63,651 nt of DNA. Origin: an uncultured Photobacterium sp. Its GTDB lineage: Bacteria; Pseudomonadota; Gammaproteobacteria; Enterobacterales; Vibrionaceae. Both the position numbers and the translations under genes were made by a program. Of the stretch, positions 1 through 10,079 are shown in pieces. The notes under the pieces are model-generated. The model saw nothing but the letters and a program-made list of their open reading frames with translations, searched no databases and was not told where the DNA came from. The stretch spans positions 1-63,651 of the forward strand of contig CAMQXY010000004.1 in NCBI GenBank assembly GCA_947039005.1, read 5' to 3'. Numbering within the stretch: the stretch's first letter is position 1; every line of letters begins with the position of its first letter.

Positions 1-33
1 CTTTTTTAACCACCAACAATCGCACTTAATTGC

Positions 34-936
34 TTATAAAATATAAACAAACACAAACAAACATAACCACACCACATCCACAAAATGCCAATACCAAGCC
101 CCAGCCTGAAAAGCAAAATGATGCTGAGGGGTAAAATGACCTTTTAACACCCGACACCAAACGATAAATAATAGAATCGCACCTAAGGTGACATGCACGC
201 CGTGAAATCCCGTTAACATAAAGAAGGTATTACCATAAACACCACTTTCTAAACGTAAATTCAAGTCATGGTAAGCATGGATATATTCCACCGCTTGGAG
301 ATAAACAAACACCCCACCGAGTAATACCGTGACTAATAAAAACAGGCTTAATCGACGCCGTTGATTATTTTCTAACGCAAGGTGGGCAACATGGAGGGTT
401 ATCGATGAGGTCAGCAGAATAATAGTGTTATATAACGGTAACCCAATCGGTCCCATAGCTTGGGTTTCTGTACCATCAGGGGTTAATACTAATGGCCAAT
501 CCGCGACAAAATCAGGCCATAATACAATATTGGTCATCGCATTATTACTTGCCCCACCAAGCCATGGTATCGCGATCATTCGAATATAAAATAACGCCCC
601 AAAAAATGCCCCAAAGAACATCACTTCAGAAAAAATAAACCAACTCATGCCTTGTCGAAACGAACGATCCATCTGCGTACTGTACAAACCGCCCATGGAC
701 TCGTTGATGACATCTCTAAACCACCCTGTCAGCATCAATAATATTAACCCAACCCCAGTTAATAAAATCCATGGTCCTTGCCCTGCGAGTAAATCACCAA
801 CCGTTGCCCCCGCACCTAAAGCGATTAGAAATAATGCCACCGCCCCTAAAATCGGCCAACCGCTAGCAGCGGGAACATAATATTCCTCTGTGCTTGCTAC
901 GACCGATTGTTTGGGATCATCATAAGAGTTCGACAT
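34..936 (-). CDS. ctaE: Cytochrome c oxidase subunit III
   Basis: Inner-membrane subunit III of a heme-copper (aa3-type) cytochrome c oxidase, which stabilises the catalytic subunit I. The 300-residue protein has about seven hydrophobic helices and ends in the typical 'HFVDVVWLCLF' segment of the family; 'FWFIFSEVMFFGAFF'-like text near residue 100 is also characteristic. The start at 936 has a GAGGTG ribosome site and overlaps the 3' end of the Cox11 gene by 17 bases, so the two are translationally coupled. It is the last gene of the oxidase operon visible here; any further genes lie beyond the window edge. Confidence 0.95.
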   Translation of the reverse strand: MSNSYDDPKQSVVASTEEYYVPAASGWPILGAVALFLIALGAGATVGDLLAGQGPWILLTGVGLILLMLTGWFRDVINESMGGLYSTQMDRSFRQGMSWFIFSEVMFFGAFFGALFYIRMIAIPWLGGASNNAMTNIVLWPDFVADWPLVLTPDGTETQAMGPIGLPLYNTIILLTSSITLHVAHLALENNQRRRLSLFLLVTVLLGGVFVYLQAVEYIHAYHDLNLRLESGVYGNTFFMLTGFHGVHVTLGAILLFIVWCRVLKGHFTPQHHFAFQAGAWYWHFVDVVWLCLFVFVYIL

Positions 937-1498
937 TTATCACCTCATTCTCTTGCTCATTGGATTGAGTAAGGGGTTGTACATCAGGGGTCACGTCATA
1001 AAGTGTATAAGCTAATGTCAGTACCTTAATATCACGCGGTAAATCAGGATCGACATAAAACACCAACGGTAATTCAGCTTGTTCACCCGCCGCTAATGGC
1101 TGATGGTTAAAACAGAAACATTCAATTTTATTAAAATATTGTGCCGCAATCCCTGGCGTTACTGAGGGTACGGCCTGACCAATAGAAGCCTGTGAGTTGA
1201 GATTTTTAGCATCATATTTAATGATTTTGGTCTCACCAGGGTGAACATCTACTTGAGTCACCTGTGGCGTAAATTGCCACTTCACATCAGGATTAATATA
1301 AGCAACAAATTCAACGGTTACGGTACGACTGCGATCAATCTTGTCGCTAGCCGCGGTTGGCTCTGTCGCGGTTTTGCCATTGATGCCGGTAATGTCACAA
1401 AACACGTCATATAACGGCACCAACGCAAACGCAAAGCCAAACATTCCAACGGCTGCCAACACCAATGCAATCACCGATCGTTTTGATTGCGGTTCCAT
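920..1498 (-). CDS. ctaG: Cytochrome c oxidase assembly protein CtaG/Cox11
   Basis: Copper chaperone that inserts CuB into subunit I of cytochrome c oxidase. The 192-residue protein has one N-terminal membrane anchor (residues about 8-28) and a periplasmic beta-sandwich domain holding the copper motif 'CFCFNHQ' near residue 128. A strong GGAGGT site lies just upstream of the ATG at 1498, 11 bases after the subunit I stop. Its place between subunits I and III is the usual order of caa3/aa3 operons in gammaproteobacteria. Confidence 0.95.
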   Translation of the reverse strand: MEPQSKRSVIALVLAAVGMFGFAFALVPLYDVFCDITGINGKTATEPTAASDKIDRSRTVTVEFVAYINPDVKWQFTPQVTQVDVHPGETKIIKYDAKNLNSQASIGQAVPSVTPGIAAQYFNKIECFCFNHQPLAAGEQAELPLVFYVDPDLPRDIKVLTLAYTLYDVTPDVQPLTQSNEQENEVINVELL

Positions 1499-1509
1499 AT
1501 CAACCTCCG

Positions 1510-3099
1510 CTAATCAATCTTGGGTGGGGTTGAGAAGGTGTGATATGGCGCGGGAGAAGGCACTGTCCATTCTAAACCTTCCGCCCCTTCCCATGGCTTT
1601 GATGCTGCTTTTTCACCGCCGCGAATACATTTCACCACTACCGCAACAAATAATAATTGTGAGAAGCCAAATAAAAATCCACCAACACTCACCACCGCAT
1701 TAATGTCAGCAAACTGCAATGCATAATCTGGAATACGACGTGGCATCCCCGCTAAACCAAGAAAGTGCATCGGAAAAAATAGAATATTGACTGAAATTAA
1801 TGAACACCAAAAATGCCATTGTGCTAGACGTTCATTAAACATATGCCCCGTCCATTTTGGTAACCAATAATAAGCCGCTGCCATAATCGAAAAAATAGCC
1901 CCAGACACCAATACATAATGAAAGTGTGCCACCACAAAATAAGTATCATGGTATTGGAAATCAGCCGGTGTGATCGCCAACATCAATCCCGAAAAACCAC
2001 CAATGGTAAATAACACAATAAACGCAATCGCAAATAACATTGGCACTTCAAAGGTCAATGAGCCGCGCCACATGGTGGCCACCCAGTTAAACACTTTGAC
2101 CCCTGTCGGCACCGAGATCAGCATGGTGCAATACATAAAAAACAGCTCGGCAGCGACAGGCATACCGGTGGTAAACATATGGTGTGCCCACACTAAGAAA
2201 CTCAAGCCCGCAATTGAGGCGGTGGCATACACCATCGAACTATAACCAAAGAGTCTTTTACGTGAAAATGCAGGGATAATTGCCGAAATAATACCGAAAC
2301 TCGGTAAAATCATAATATAAACTTCAGGGTGACCAAAAAACCAAAATATATGCTGGAACATCACGGGATCGCCACCACCTGCGGCATCGAAAAAACTGGT
2401 TCCAAAATATTTATCGGTTAAGACCATGGTTACCGCACCGGCTAACACAGGCATTACCGCAATCAATAAAAAAGCGGTGATTAGCCATGTCCACACAAAC
2501 AACGGCATCTTCATGTAGGTCATGCCGGGGGCACGCATATTAATAATGGTCACCACCACATTGATTGCGCCCATAATCGAACTGATACCCATAATATGAA
2601 TCGCAAACACAAACAGCCCAGTACTCGCCGGGCTATAGGTGGTTGATAACGGTGCATAGAATGTCCAGCCAAAATTAGGACCACCGCCTTCCATAAATAG
2701 CGACGACAATAACAAACTAAAGGCGAATGGTAGGATCCAAAAACTCCAATTATTCATTCGTGGCAATGCCATATCTGGCGCGCCAATCATTAATGGGATC
2801 ATCCAATTCGCTAAGCCAGTAAAAGCAGGCATAACTGCACCAAAGACCATGATCAAGCCATGCACTGTGGTCATTTGATTAAAAAAGTTCGGTTCAACCA
2901 ATTGCAATCCCGGCTGAAATAACTCAGCACGAATCACCATCGCCATCGCACCGCCAATAAAAAACATCGATAAGCTAAACAACAAATAAAGCGTACCAAT
3001 ATCTTTATGATTGGTGGTAAATAACCACCGCTTAATCCCCGCAGGAGGATGATGCTCATGGTGATCAACGATCGGTTGTTGGCGCAATATATCCGTCAT
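1510..3099 (-). CDS. ctaD: Cytochrome c oxidase subunit I
   Basis: Catalytic, proton-pumping subunit of the aa3-type oxidase, carrying heme a and the heme a3-CuB centre. The 529-residue protein has twelve predicted helices. Key motifs are visible: 'GHPEVYIMILP' (the His-Tyr pair at CuB), 'WAHHMFTTG' (two CuB histidines) and 'HDTYFVVAHFHYVL' (heme a3 and heme a histidines). An AAGGAA site precedes the ATG. The gene follows subunit II by 18 bases in the same operon. Confidence 0.97.
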   Translation of the reverse strand: MTDILRQQPIVDHHEHHPPAGIKRWLFTTNHKDIGTLYLLFSLSMFFIGGAMAMVIRAELFQPGLQLVEPNFFNQMTTVHGLIMVFGAVMPAFTGLANWMIPLMIGAPDMALPRMNNWSFWILPFAFSLLLSSLFMEGGGPNFGWTFYAPLSTTYSPASTGLFVFAIHIMGISSIMGAINVVVTIINMRAPGMTYMKMPLFVWTWLITAFLLIAVMPVLAGAVTMVLTDKYFGTSFFDAAGGGDPVMFQHIFWFFGHPEVYIMILPSFGIISAIIPAFSRKRLFGYSSMVYATASIAGLSFLVWAHHMFTTGMPVAAELFFMYCTMLISVPTGVKVFNWVATMWRGSLTFEVPMLFAIAFIVLFTIGGFSGLMLAITPADFQYHDTYFVVAHFHYVLVSGAIFSIMAAAYYWLPKWTGHMFNERLAQWHFWCSLISVNILFFPMHFLGLAGMPRRIPDYALQFADINAVVSVGGFLFGFSQLLFVAVVVKCIRGGEKAASKPWEGAEGLEWTVPSPAPYHTFSTPPKID

Positions 3100-3117
3100 G
3101 CTGATAATTCCTTATTG

Positions 3118-4254
3118 CTACTGTCCATTTTTAATCGCTTGAACATCCGCGGCTTGCACGGTTTCTCCGGTATTATTTCCCCAAGCATTACGCTCATAGG
3201 TGATCACGGCAGCTAATTCTTTAAGACTTAATTGTGGACCAAAAGCTTGCATTGCTGTGCCTGTACTGCCATGTACCACAATCTTGATATGCTCTATTCG
3301 ACGCTTTGGATCAATCGACATCCCTTGTGCGGCTAAGGCAGGAAAAGCCCCCGGAATACCCTCGCCACTGGCTTGATGACACATAGCGCAACGGCTGTTA
3401 TAGGTTTTCTCACCGAGGGTCATTAGTTCATCCATCGGCATGGTCATATCTAATAATTGTTGTTCTTGCTCTCGCGCTTGACGCTGACTGGCTTGGGTTT
3501 GTTGTAACCATTGATCGTATTCAATTTGTGTTTTTGCAATCACCACAATCGGCATAAAGCCATGATCTTTACCGCATAGCTCAGCACATTGACCACGGTA
3601 AATACCCGGCTTATCAATGCGAGTCCATGCTTCATTAATAAAACCCGGGTTAGCATCTTTTTTAACGGCAAATGCAGGCACCCACCAAGAATGGATAACA
3701 TCTTGCGAGGTAATTAAAAAGCGGATTTTCTTGTCGATAGGCACCACTAATGGGTAATCGACTTCTAATAAATAATTGGCCCGTTTAGGACGGAGGTTGT
3801 CAATTTGAGCCGCACTGGTGGCGAGGTGTGAATAAAACTCAACCTCTTGATCAAAATAACGATAATGCCATTTCCACTGTGATCCCGTGACTTGAATAGT
3901 AAGATCAGATTTAGACGGATCTTCCATTGCTATTAGAGTTTTAGTGGCAGGGATCGCCATCGCAATTAAAATAAGGAACGGGATCAGGGTCCAAATAATT
4001 TCAACTTTGGTGCTTTCATGAAAAGAAGCAGCCACCGCACCTTTGGACTTTCGATGATGAAAAATAGACCAAAACATGGCCCCAAACACCACTACTCCGA
4101 TAGCGATGCAAATATAAAGAATCGTCATATGTAAGCCAAACACATCTTGGCTTATTGCGGTGACGCCAGGCGTCATATTCAATTGTATCGTCTCACCTTG
4201 CACTGATGATGAGAATACAATTAATCCACTACTACCGATCAGTTTACGTAGCAT
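3118..4254 (-). CDS. ctaC: Cytochrome c oxidase subunit II with fused cytochrome c domain
   Basis: Electron-entry subunit of a caa3-type oxidase. The chosen start (ATG at 4254, 378 residues) follows a strong AAGGAGGTC site; an in-frame upstream start at 4299 has none. Order of parts: signal peptide, two membrane helices (about residues 25-105), a cupredoxin CuA domain with 'CAELCGKDHGFM', then a C-terminal cytochrome c domain with heme-binding 'CAMCH' and a likely axial Met in 'GTAMQAFG'. The fused cytochrome c domain is what makes this a caa3 rather than plain aa3 enzyme. First gene of the operon ctaC-ctaD-ctaG-ctaE. Confidence 0.95.
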   Translation of the reverse strand: MLRKLIGSSGLIVFSSSVQGETIQLNMTPGVTAISQDVFGLHMTILYICIAIGVVVFGAMFWSIFHHRKSKGAVAASFHESTKVEIIWTLIPFLILIAMAIPATKTLIAMEDPSKSDLTIQVTGSQWKWHYRYFDQEVEFYSHLATSAAQIDNLRPKRANYLLEVDYPLVVPIDKKIRFLITSQDVIHSWWVPAFAVKKDANPGFINEAWTRIDKPGIYRGQCAELCGKDHGFMPIVVIAKTQIEYDQWLQQTQASQRQAREQEQQLLDMTMPMDELMTLGEKTYNSRCAMCHQASGEGIPGAFPALAAQGMSIDPKRRIEHIKIVVHGSTGTAMQAFGPQLSLKELAAVITYERNAWGNNTGETVQAADVQAIKNGQ

Positions 4255-4470
4255 CGTTCTGACCTCCTTGTCGGCTACATCCCACCTTACACAGCACATG
4301 CAGCGACAAATTCACCTACCCGCAGCAAAGCTAAAATAACATTCCTCTATGTTTAACTTAGGCACAAAATGGTAATAGTGCAAAAAAATACCAACAAAAA
4401 ATTACTAACAAGTCACTAGATAAGCCTATGATATTCGAGATAAAATAATACAAATCATTTTACGAGGCAC

Positions 4471-4493
4471 AAAAAAAGCGCAGCTTATGCGCT
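4471..4493 (-). terminator. Rho-independent terminator of lexA
   Basis: On the minus strand the stem AGCGCA/TGCGCT with a 5-base loop is followed by a run of seven T. It lies about 40 bases downstream of the lexA stop. Confidence 0.85.
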
Positions 4494-4534
4494 ACGCTTA
4501 TTTGATATCTACTCATTCTGTCGTTAACTGATAT

Positions 4535-5155
4535 TTACATCCAATCAGCGTTACGGATCACGCCAACAGCAATACCTTCAATCGTCAGGTTTTGGTGTTC
4601 TAAATCAACTTCAATCGGTGAAAATTCTTCATTTTCAGCATGAAGCAGCACTTTCGTACCTTGCTTATCAAGTCGCTTAACCGTTACTTCATCATCAACG
4701 CGCGCTACGACCACTTGACCATTATGTACATCTTGCGTTTTATGGACGGCCAGTAAATCGCCATCCATAATGCCAATATTTTTCATGCTCATACCATTGA
4801 CGCGTAATAAAAAATCAGCGCGTGGTTTAAACAGGGCAGGATCAACTTCGTAGTGCGCTTCTACATGTTCTTGCGCCAAAATAGGCTCACCAGCGGCTAC
4901 TCGACCAATCAGAGGTAAACCTTTTTCGTCTGCTGCATCATCCGCAATTAATAAGCGGATCCCACGCGATGCACCAGGAATAATTTCTACTACACCTTTA
5001 CGGGCCAAGGCTTTTAAATGTTCTTCTGCTGCATTGGCTGAACGAAAACCAAGTTCACGCGCGATTTCTGCACGTGTAGGTGGCATTCCACAGTCATCAA
5101 TCTTTGTTTTGATTAAATCAAAAACTTGTTGTTGTCGCGGCGTTAACGGCTTCAT
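4535..5155 (-). CDS. lexA: LexA SOS repressor
   Basis: Transcriptional repressor of the SOS regulon that cleaves itself when bound to RecA filaments. At 206 residues it is close to the 202 of E. coli. The N-terminal winged helix (residues 1-70) carries the recognition helix around '[12 protein letters not shown]'. The self-cleavage bond is Ala88-Gly89 in 'RVAAGEP', and the catalytic pair is Ser123 ('GMSMKN') and Lys160 ('VTVKRL'). Two SOS boxes directly upstream imply autorepression. It is divergent from plsB, as in other Vibrionaceae. Confidence 0.98.
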   Translation of the reverse strand: MKPLTPRQQQVFDLIKTKIDDCGMPPTRAEIARELGFRSANAAEEHLKALARKGVVEIIPGASRGIRLLIADDAADEKGLPLIGRVAAGEPILAQEHVEAHYEVDPALFKPRADFLLRVNGMSMKNIGIMDGDLLAVHKTQDVHNGQVVVARVDDEVTVKRLDKQGTKVLLHAENEEFSPIEVDLEHQNLTIEGIAVGVIRNADWM

Positions 5156-5160
5156 GAGTC

Positions 5161-5199
5161 ACCTGTCTTTTTATACAGTTGCTGTAAGTATATCCAGTG
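5161..5199 (-). promoter_or_regulatory. Two tandem LexA (SOS) boxes upstream of lexA
   Basis: The first box is at 5163-5178 and fits CTGT-N8-ACAG exactly. The second at 5182-5197 reads CTGT-N8-CCAG, one base off the inverted consensus. They are spaced 19 bases apart, immediately upstream of the lexA start, resembling the double operator of E. coli lexA. The rest of the lexA-plsB gap (to 5504) is AT-rich and must hold the plsB promoter; I see no other clear site in it. Confidence 0.85.
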
Positions 5200-5504
5200 T
5201 TCACAGACAATAAAAGCCAATTGTTTATGAAAACAGCAATTTGGGTAGGAATTCAAAGCCATTCAGTCACTTGGATTAAAAAAATATAATGCTATTATTT
5301 GTAGCAATAATTTCAACATAATCAATCATCTTTCGCTAACTGGTCATGCCAGATCGATTTTTAATCCAAAACTTGTCACAAAAATAAACCATGACTTAGT
5401 CAAAAAAGTGGTATTTTAACGCTTATTTGCCGCATTTATCCTGCATGAAACTGCATTTTTCTGCTTTTAGGCGGCGTATTAAGATTCAGAGGCTAATTAT
5501 ATCT

Positions 5505-7943
5505 ATGTCAAGCGGGCAGAAAATCTATCAACAATTATTAAAATTGCCACTTTCTTTGTTGGTAAAACCTCATTCGATTCCATCTGATCCAGTTGCTGAC
5601 TTAGAACTCGATTTAGCACGCCCAATCGTCTATATATTGCCGTACCGTTCTAATACTGATCTATTAACTCTACGTAGCAGTGCGCTAGCATCAGGATTAC
5701 CTGATCCATTATCAACATTAGACATTAATGGCCAATCATTTCCACGCTTTGTTTGTGTCGCTGAAAGCCCAAGTGTATTCGGTCATAAAACAGGCCTTCC
5801 GCAAGACTCAATCACACTATTTAGTGATCTATTGGAACTGCATAAGCAAGACAGCGCATTAAATATTCAATTAATTCCTGCCTCTATTTTATGGGGTCGA
5901 GCACCGGGTAAAGAGTCAAAAACTAAGCCTATTTTACGCCCTTTAAATGGTCCCAAAAAAACCTGGGCTATTTTAGGGCATGGTCGAGATTGCTTAGTCC
6001 GTTTGAGTACCCCAGTGTCTTTACGCTATATGGCGGATAATCATGGCACCGATGATGCCATTGCACAAAAGTTAGCGCGCGTGGCTAAAATTCACTTCTC
6101 GCGTCAGCTACTGGCAACGTCTGGACCTCGACTGCCTGATCGCAAACAATTATTCAAACGCCTGTTAGCATCAAAAGCGATTGATAAAGTGGTACAAGAA
6201 GAAGCATTAAGCCGTCAGGTTCCGGTAGAAAAAGTCCGCCGTGAAGCGATTGCAATGATGGAAGAAATTGCCGCTGATTTTTCTTACCCATTAATTAAAC
6301 ATGGCGAACGTTTCTTAGGTTGGCTGTGGAACAAACTTTACCAAGGGCTTAGTATCACTAATGCGCAGCGTATTCGTCGCTTAGCGCAAGATGGCCATGA
6401 GATTGTCTATGTCCCTTGTCACCGCAGTCATATGGACTATTTATTACTGTCTTATGTCTTGTATCAAGAAGGCTTAGTACCACCGCATATTGCAGCAGGT
6501 ATTAACCTCAATTTCTTCCCCGCAGGTCCAATATTCCGCCGTGGTGGTGCATTCTTTATTCGCCGTAGTTTCAAAGGTGATCGCCTTTATTCCACTGTTT
6601 TCCGTGAATATTTAGCGCAGTTGTTTGCCAAAGGTTATTCGGTTGAGTATTTCAGTGAAGGTGGACGTTCACGTACTGGACGTTTACTGCCAGCTAAAAC
6701 CGGCATGTTATCAATGACCATCCAAGCAATGTTACGTGGCTTAAATCGCCCCGTTACCTTAGTGCCGGTTTACATTGGTTATGAACATGTAATGGAAGTT
6801 GGCACTTATGCCAAAGAACTGCAAGGCAAGCGTAAAGAAAAAGAAAATGTCGGCCAAGTGCTGCGTACCCTGCGTAAATTACGTAATTTTGGCAAAGGCT
6901 ACGTTAACTTTGGTGAACCGTTATCACTCAATCAATATTTAAATGATAACGTGCCTAACTGGCACCAAGATATTAACCCGATAGAACCTCCACGTCCAAG
7001 CTGGCTGTCACCGGTGGTAAATGATTTAGCAGTTAAAATGATGACCCATATCAATGATGCGGCGGCAACCAACGCCCTGACATTATGTGCACTGGCACTG
7101 TTGTCATCTCGCCAACGCGCATTAAGTCGCAGTTCATTAGAACAACAAATTGAATGTTACCTTGAACTGCTGCGCAATGCGCCGTATTCAAAGCATTGCA
7201 CCACCCCAAAAGACAATGCCACCCAAATGGTCGATCATGCAATTACCATGGATAAGTTCTTGGTTGAGCGTGATGTGTTAGGTGAAATCATCTCGCTTGA
7301 TCGTGAACAATCAATCTTGATGACTTACTACCGTAATAACATTATTCACTTGTTTGCGCTGCCATCATTAATTGCTCATATTGTGGTGCAACAACAGCGT
7401 TTAACCCGTACTGATATTCATCAACAAGTCGAGTTATTGTATCCATTCTTGAAAGCTGAATTGTTCTTACGCTTTGATGCAGAGCAGCTGCCATTAGAAA
7501 TTGATCGCTTAATTGCCGAACTAGTGCGCCAACGATTATTATTGGTTGATGGTGAAACCATTGCGATTAATAATGCCCGTATTGGCCCATTACAGCTGTT
7601 AGCACGTACCATTACTGAAACCTTACAGCGTTATGCGATTGCACTAACATTACTGAATGCCGAGCCACAACTACCGAAAACTGACTTGGAACAACAGAGC
7701 CAAGTACTTGCTCAACGTTTAAGTCGTTTACATGGCATTAATGCGCCCGAGTTTTTCGATAAAGGGGTGTTTAGTACGCTGGTGAAAACCCTTCGCAGTG
7801 AAGGCTATCTTAACGCTGAATGCCACGCAGTAACACATCCGGTCGAGCAACTAGCAGGCTTGTTAACCTCATTAATTTCATCCGAAGTGAGATTGACTAT
7901 TCAAGCGGTAATGCACCCAGATGAAGTTCCAAATAACGACTAG
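5505..7943 (+). CDS. plsB: Glycerol-3-phosphate 1-O-acyltransferase PlsB
   Basis: Membrane-bound enzyme that adds the first acyl chain to sn-glycerol-3-phosphate, starting phospholipid synthesis. I chose the ATG at 5505 (812 residues) because the reading from there ('[17 protein letters not shown]') aligns with the E. coli N terminus (807 residues); an upstream in-frame TTG at 5427 would add 26 residues without support. The acyltransferase HX4D motif is 'HRSHMD' with His306, and the glycerol-phosphate motif 'EGGRSRTGR' follows about 100 residues later. A bidirectional terminator separates it from convergent ubiA. Confidence 0.97.
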   Translation: MSSGQKIYQQLLKLPLSLLVKPHSIPSDPVADLELDLARPIVYILPYRSNTDLLTLRSSALASGLPDPLSTLDINGQSFPRFVCVAESPSVFGHKTGLPQDSITLFSDLLELHKQDSALNIQLIPASILWGRAPGKESKTKPILRPLNGPKKTWAILGHGRDCLVRLSTPVSLRYMADNHGTDDAIAQKLARVAKIHFSRQLLATSGPRLPDRKQLFKRLLASKAIDKVVQEEALSRQVPVEKVRREAIAMMEEIAADFSYPLIKHGERFLGWLWNKLYQGLSITNAQRIRRLAQDGHEIVYVPCHRSHMDYLLLSYVLYQEGLVPPHIAAGINLNFFPAGPIFRRGGAFFIRRSFKGDRLYSTVFREYLAQLFAKGYSVEYFSEGGRSRTGRLLPAKTGMLSMTIQAMLRGLNRPVTLVPVYIGYEHVMEVGTYAKELQGKRKEKENVGQVLRTLRKLRNFGKGYVNFGEPLSLNQYLNDNVPNWHQDINPIEPPRPSWLSPVVNDLAVKMMTHINDAAATNALTLCALALLSSRQRALSRSSLEQQIECYLELLRNAPYSKHCTTPKDNATQMVDHAITMDKFLVERDVLGEIISLDREQSILMTYYRNNIIHLFALPSLIAHIVVQQQRLTRTDIHQQVELLYPFLKAELFLRFDAEQLPLEIDRLIAELVRQRLLLVDGETIAINNARIGPLQLLARTITETLQRYAIALTLLNAEPQLPKTDLEQQSQVLAQRLSRLHGINAPEFFDKGVFSTLVKTLRSEGYLNAECHAVTHPVEQLAGLLTSLISSEVRLTIQAVMHPDEVPNND

Positions 7944-7954
7944 TTCTTAGTCAC

Positions 7955-7982
7955 AAAAAAAGCGCCGAAAGGCGCTTTTTTT
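7955..7982. terminator. Bidirectional terminator between plsB and ubiA
   Basis: Stem AGCGCC/GGCGCT with GAAA loop (7961-7976), preceded by an A run and followed by a T run, so it can stop transcription from plsB and from convergent ubiA. Confidence 0.9.
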
Positions 7983-8030
7983 ATCGTTCACATTTTTATG
8001 TTTAACGGTTAATTCGTTGCCTATCACAGC

Positions 8031-8894
8031 CTATTGCCACAATACGCTTAAACTGATACCAATAAAAATCACCATTCCGACGTAATTATTATTTAAAAAT
8101 GCTTTAAAGCATTGCTCTCGCTGACGACCTTGAATCAACATTTGTTGATAAACAAACAATGCCGACGCTAGCAATAACGCCCAATAATACCACTGGCTAA
8201 GCTGTAACATACCACCGATAGCAATCAATAACATGATCGTTGCTAACTGCAATATTCCAATGATTAATTTATCAAACCGACCAAAAAGAATTGCCGTAGA
8301 TTTAATCCCCACCTTGAGATCATCATCACGATCAACCATCGCATACAACGTATCGTAAGCAATAGTCCACAAAATATTAGCCACAAATAATAACCATGCC
8401 ACTGCAGGTAACGCACCTGATTGGGCGGCATAAGCCATTGGAATTGACCAACCAAAAGCAGCACCCAATACCAATTGTGGTAAATGGGTATAACGCTTCA
8501 TAAACGGATAAGCCGCAGCCAGTATTACCGCTACCACCGATAACATAATGGTGAGATTATTCATGGTCAGTACTAATAAAAAAGACACTAATACTAATAA
8601 ACTGAATAACCCTAAGGCTTCACGTTCAGAGACTTTCCCCGATGGCATTGGTCGATTAGCGGTGCGTTTTACATGACCATCTACGTTGCGATCAGCAAAA
8701 TCATTGATCACACACCCCGCAGCACGCATAAATATCACCCCAAGTACGAACACCAACAACACATCTACTTTTGGAAAACCATCTCCAGCTAAAAATAATG
8801 CCCATAACGTTGGCCATAATAATAATAAACTACCAATCGGGCGATCAAAGCGGGCTAACTGCCAAAAAGCTCTGGCCTTGGTTATTGCTAACAT
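8031..8894 (-). CDS. ubiA: 4-hydroxybenzoate polyprenyltransferase UbiA
   Basis: Inner-membrane prenyltransferase that joins the octaprenyl chain to 4-hydroxybenzoate in ubiquinone synthesis. The 287-residue protein is almost wholly hydrophobic helices. Both Asp-rich prenyl-diphosphate/Mg motifs are present: '[12 protein letters not shown]' near residue 65 and '[13 protein letters not shown]' near residue 185. It overlaps the upstream ubiC by 7 bases, so the pair makes and consumes 4-hydroxybenzoate from one transcript. A second ubiquinone gene, ubiD, lies at 48.9 kb. Confidence 0.97.
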   Translation of the reverse strand: MLAITKARAFWQLARFDRPIGSLLLLWPTLWALFLAGDGFPKVDVLLVFVLGVIFMRAAGCVINDFADRNVDGHVKRTANRPMPSGKVSEREALGLFSLLVLVSFLLVLTMNNLTIMLSVVAVILAAAYPFMKRYTHLPQLVLGAAFGWSIPMAYAAQSGALPAVAWLLFVANILWTIAYDTLYAMVDRDDDLKVGIKSTAILFGRFDKLIIGILQLATIMLLIAIGGMLQLSQWYYWALLLASALFVYQQMLIQGRQREQCFKAFLNNNYVGMVIFIGISLSVLWQ

Positions 8895-9430
8895 CCTTTT
8901 TCCTTTGCATATACTGGCGATTGGATTAAAAACAACTCTGCCACCAGCATTGGTTTATCATTGATCCATAATCGCGAACGGCGCGCCCATAGTGGTTGTT
9001 GCGGTGTCGCAAGATTAGCGACTTCTAATGCATCTCGGCGTGAATTTTTATTATTAAAGACCCGATAACCTAACGGGCTATTACCAAGATCAACGAGGTC
9101 TTGTTCCTTACCACTTAAGGTCGTCATAGGAATCAATGTTCGTGCAAATACCCATGGCTGTTGATCACCATACAGTATCACTTCTCGCTCTAAACAATCA
9201 CTATCACCAAGAAGTTGCCGTTCCATTACAGACAGAGTGCCATTACTAATAATGGTCTGCGTTAACACTGTCACGGTAAAATGTTGGCAGTATTGTGCCA
9301 ATCGACGTGACAATGATGCAGGTTCTAGCAACCAGGTTCCATGTGATGTTTGCTCTAAGGCCCATGCTTGTACCGAGTACCAATTAGCACTCTGAATTAA
9401 GGGGCTGTACAACTGCTTGAATTCCGACAT
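8888..9430 (-). CDS. ubiC: Chorismate lyase UbiC
   Basis: Cytosolic enzyme that splits chorismate into 4-hydroxybenzoate and pyruvate, the first committed step of ubiquinone synthesis. The 180-residue length is near the family norm (about 165-185). Recognition is by overall likeness ('[20 protein letters not shown]', '[11 protein letters not shown]') and by the ubiC-ubiA gene pair. First gene of a two-gene operon on the minus strand. Confidence 0.93.
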   Translation of the reverse strand: MSEFKQLYSPLIQSANWYSVQAWALEQTSHGTWLLEPASLSRRLAQYCQHFTVTVLTQTIISNGTLSVMERQLLGDSDCLEREVILYGDQQPWVFARTLIPMTTLSGKEQDLVDLGNSPLGYRVFNNKNSRRDALEVANLATPQQPLWARRSRLWINDKPMLVAELFLIQSPVYAKEKGC

Positions 9431-9602
9431 TTTTTATACTACAAAATTAACAAACACGTGATCGCAACACTTGGTTGAAAGCGGTTAATTTATTACTATA
9501 TTGATCTGCTATTGTAGCAAGAGGTAACGAATTCGAATATCGTTACTGGTGGTAGATTACACCTTGTTGAGCCTAAATGTCCCTAACTGCATGAGTATAA
9601 TA

Positions 9603-10022
9603 ATGAAAAAAACTGTTTTTGTAGCGAGTTTCTTAATAGCAACAACATTACTCACTCCAATCACTTATGCAAAACCACCACAGACTAACGCAACGCAGTC
9701 AAATCTTACCTATTACACCTTAACGCCTGACATCACTACCAACTATATAATGAATGGTCCTCAACTAGGGTATATTCAGATTCAAGTCGACTTAATGCTC
9801 ACCGATGGCAGCCAACTCATCAATATTGAACATCATGAGCCATTGATCCGTGACACTATTATTAGCATTATAAATCAGCAGTCAGAACAGCAAATAAAAT
9901 CGTTAGCAGGTCGTGAAAACATTCGCCAACGCATTAAGCAAAAAATCAATCAAATGTTACTCATAGAGACGGGTCATACTCCCATTAGAAAACTTTTATT
10001 TACTCAATATTTATATCAATAA
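9603..10022 (+). CDS. FliL-like exported protein
   Basis: The 139-residue product has a signal peptide ending near 'TPITYA' (residues 1-23), then a compact domain resembling the periplasmic part of FliL ('YYTLTPDITTNY', 'VDLML', 'HHEPLIRDTIISII'). FliL proteins sit at the flagellar stator, but this one is away from any flagellar cluster and lacks the usual internal membrane anchor, so its role is open. An upstream in-frame start at 9591 or 9549 is possible; none has a good ribosome site. A terminator follows at once, so it appears to be a single-gene unit. Confidence 0.7.
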   Translation: MKKTVFVASFLIATTLLTPITYAKPPQTNATQSNLTYYTLTPDITTNYIMNGPQLGYIQIQVDLMLTDGSQLINIEHHEPLIRDTIISIINQQSEQQIKSLAGRENIRQRIKQKINQMLLIETGHTPIRKLLFTQYLYQ

Positions 10023-10032
10023 TCACAGCCAC

Positions 10033-10059
10033 AAAAAAAGCGCCAACGGCGCTTTTTTA
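10033..10059. terminator. Bidirectional terminator between FliL-like gene and glpD
   Basis: Stem AGCGCC/GGCGCT (10039-10053), flanked by an A run and a T run. Same stem sequence as the terminator at 7961. Confidence 0.9.
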
Positions 10060-10079
10060 TTGAAAATAAAGATATATGG

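Noticed and set aside
5427..5504. 26-residue N-terminal extension of PlsB
   Set aside because: Starts with TTG without a ribosome site and does not align with the E. coli protein, whose N terminus matches the ATG at 5505.
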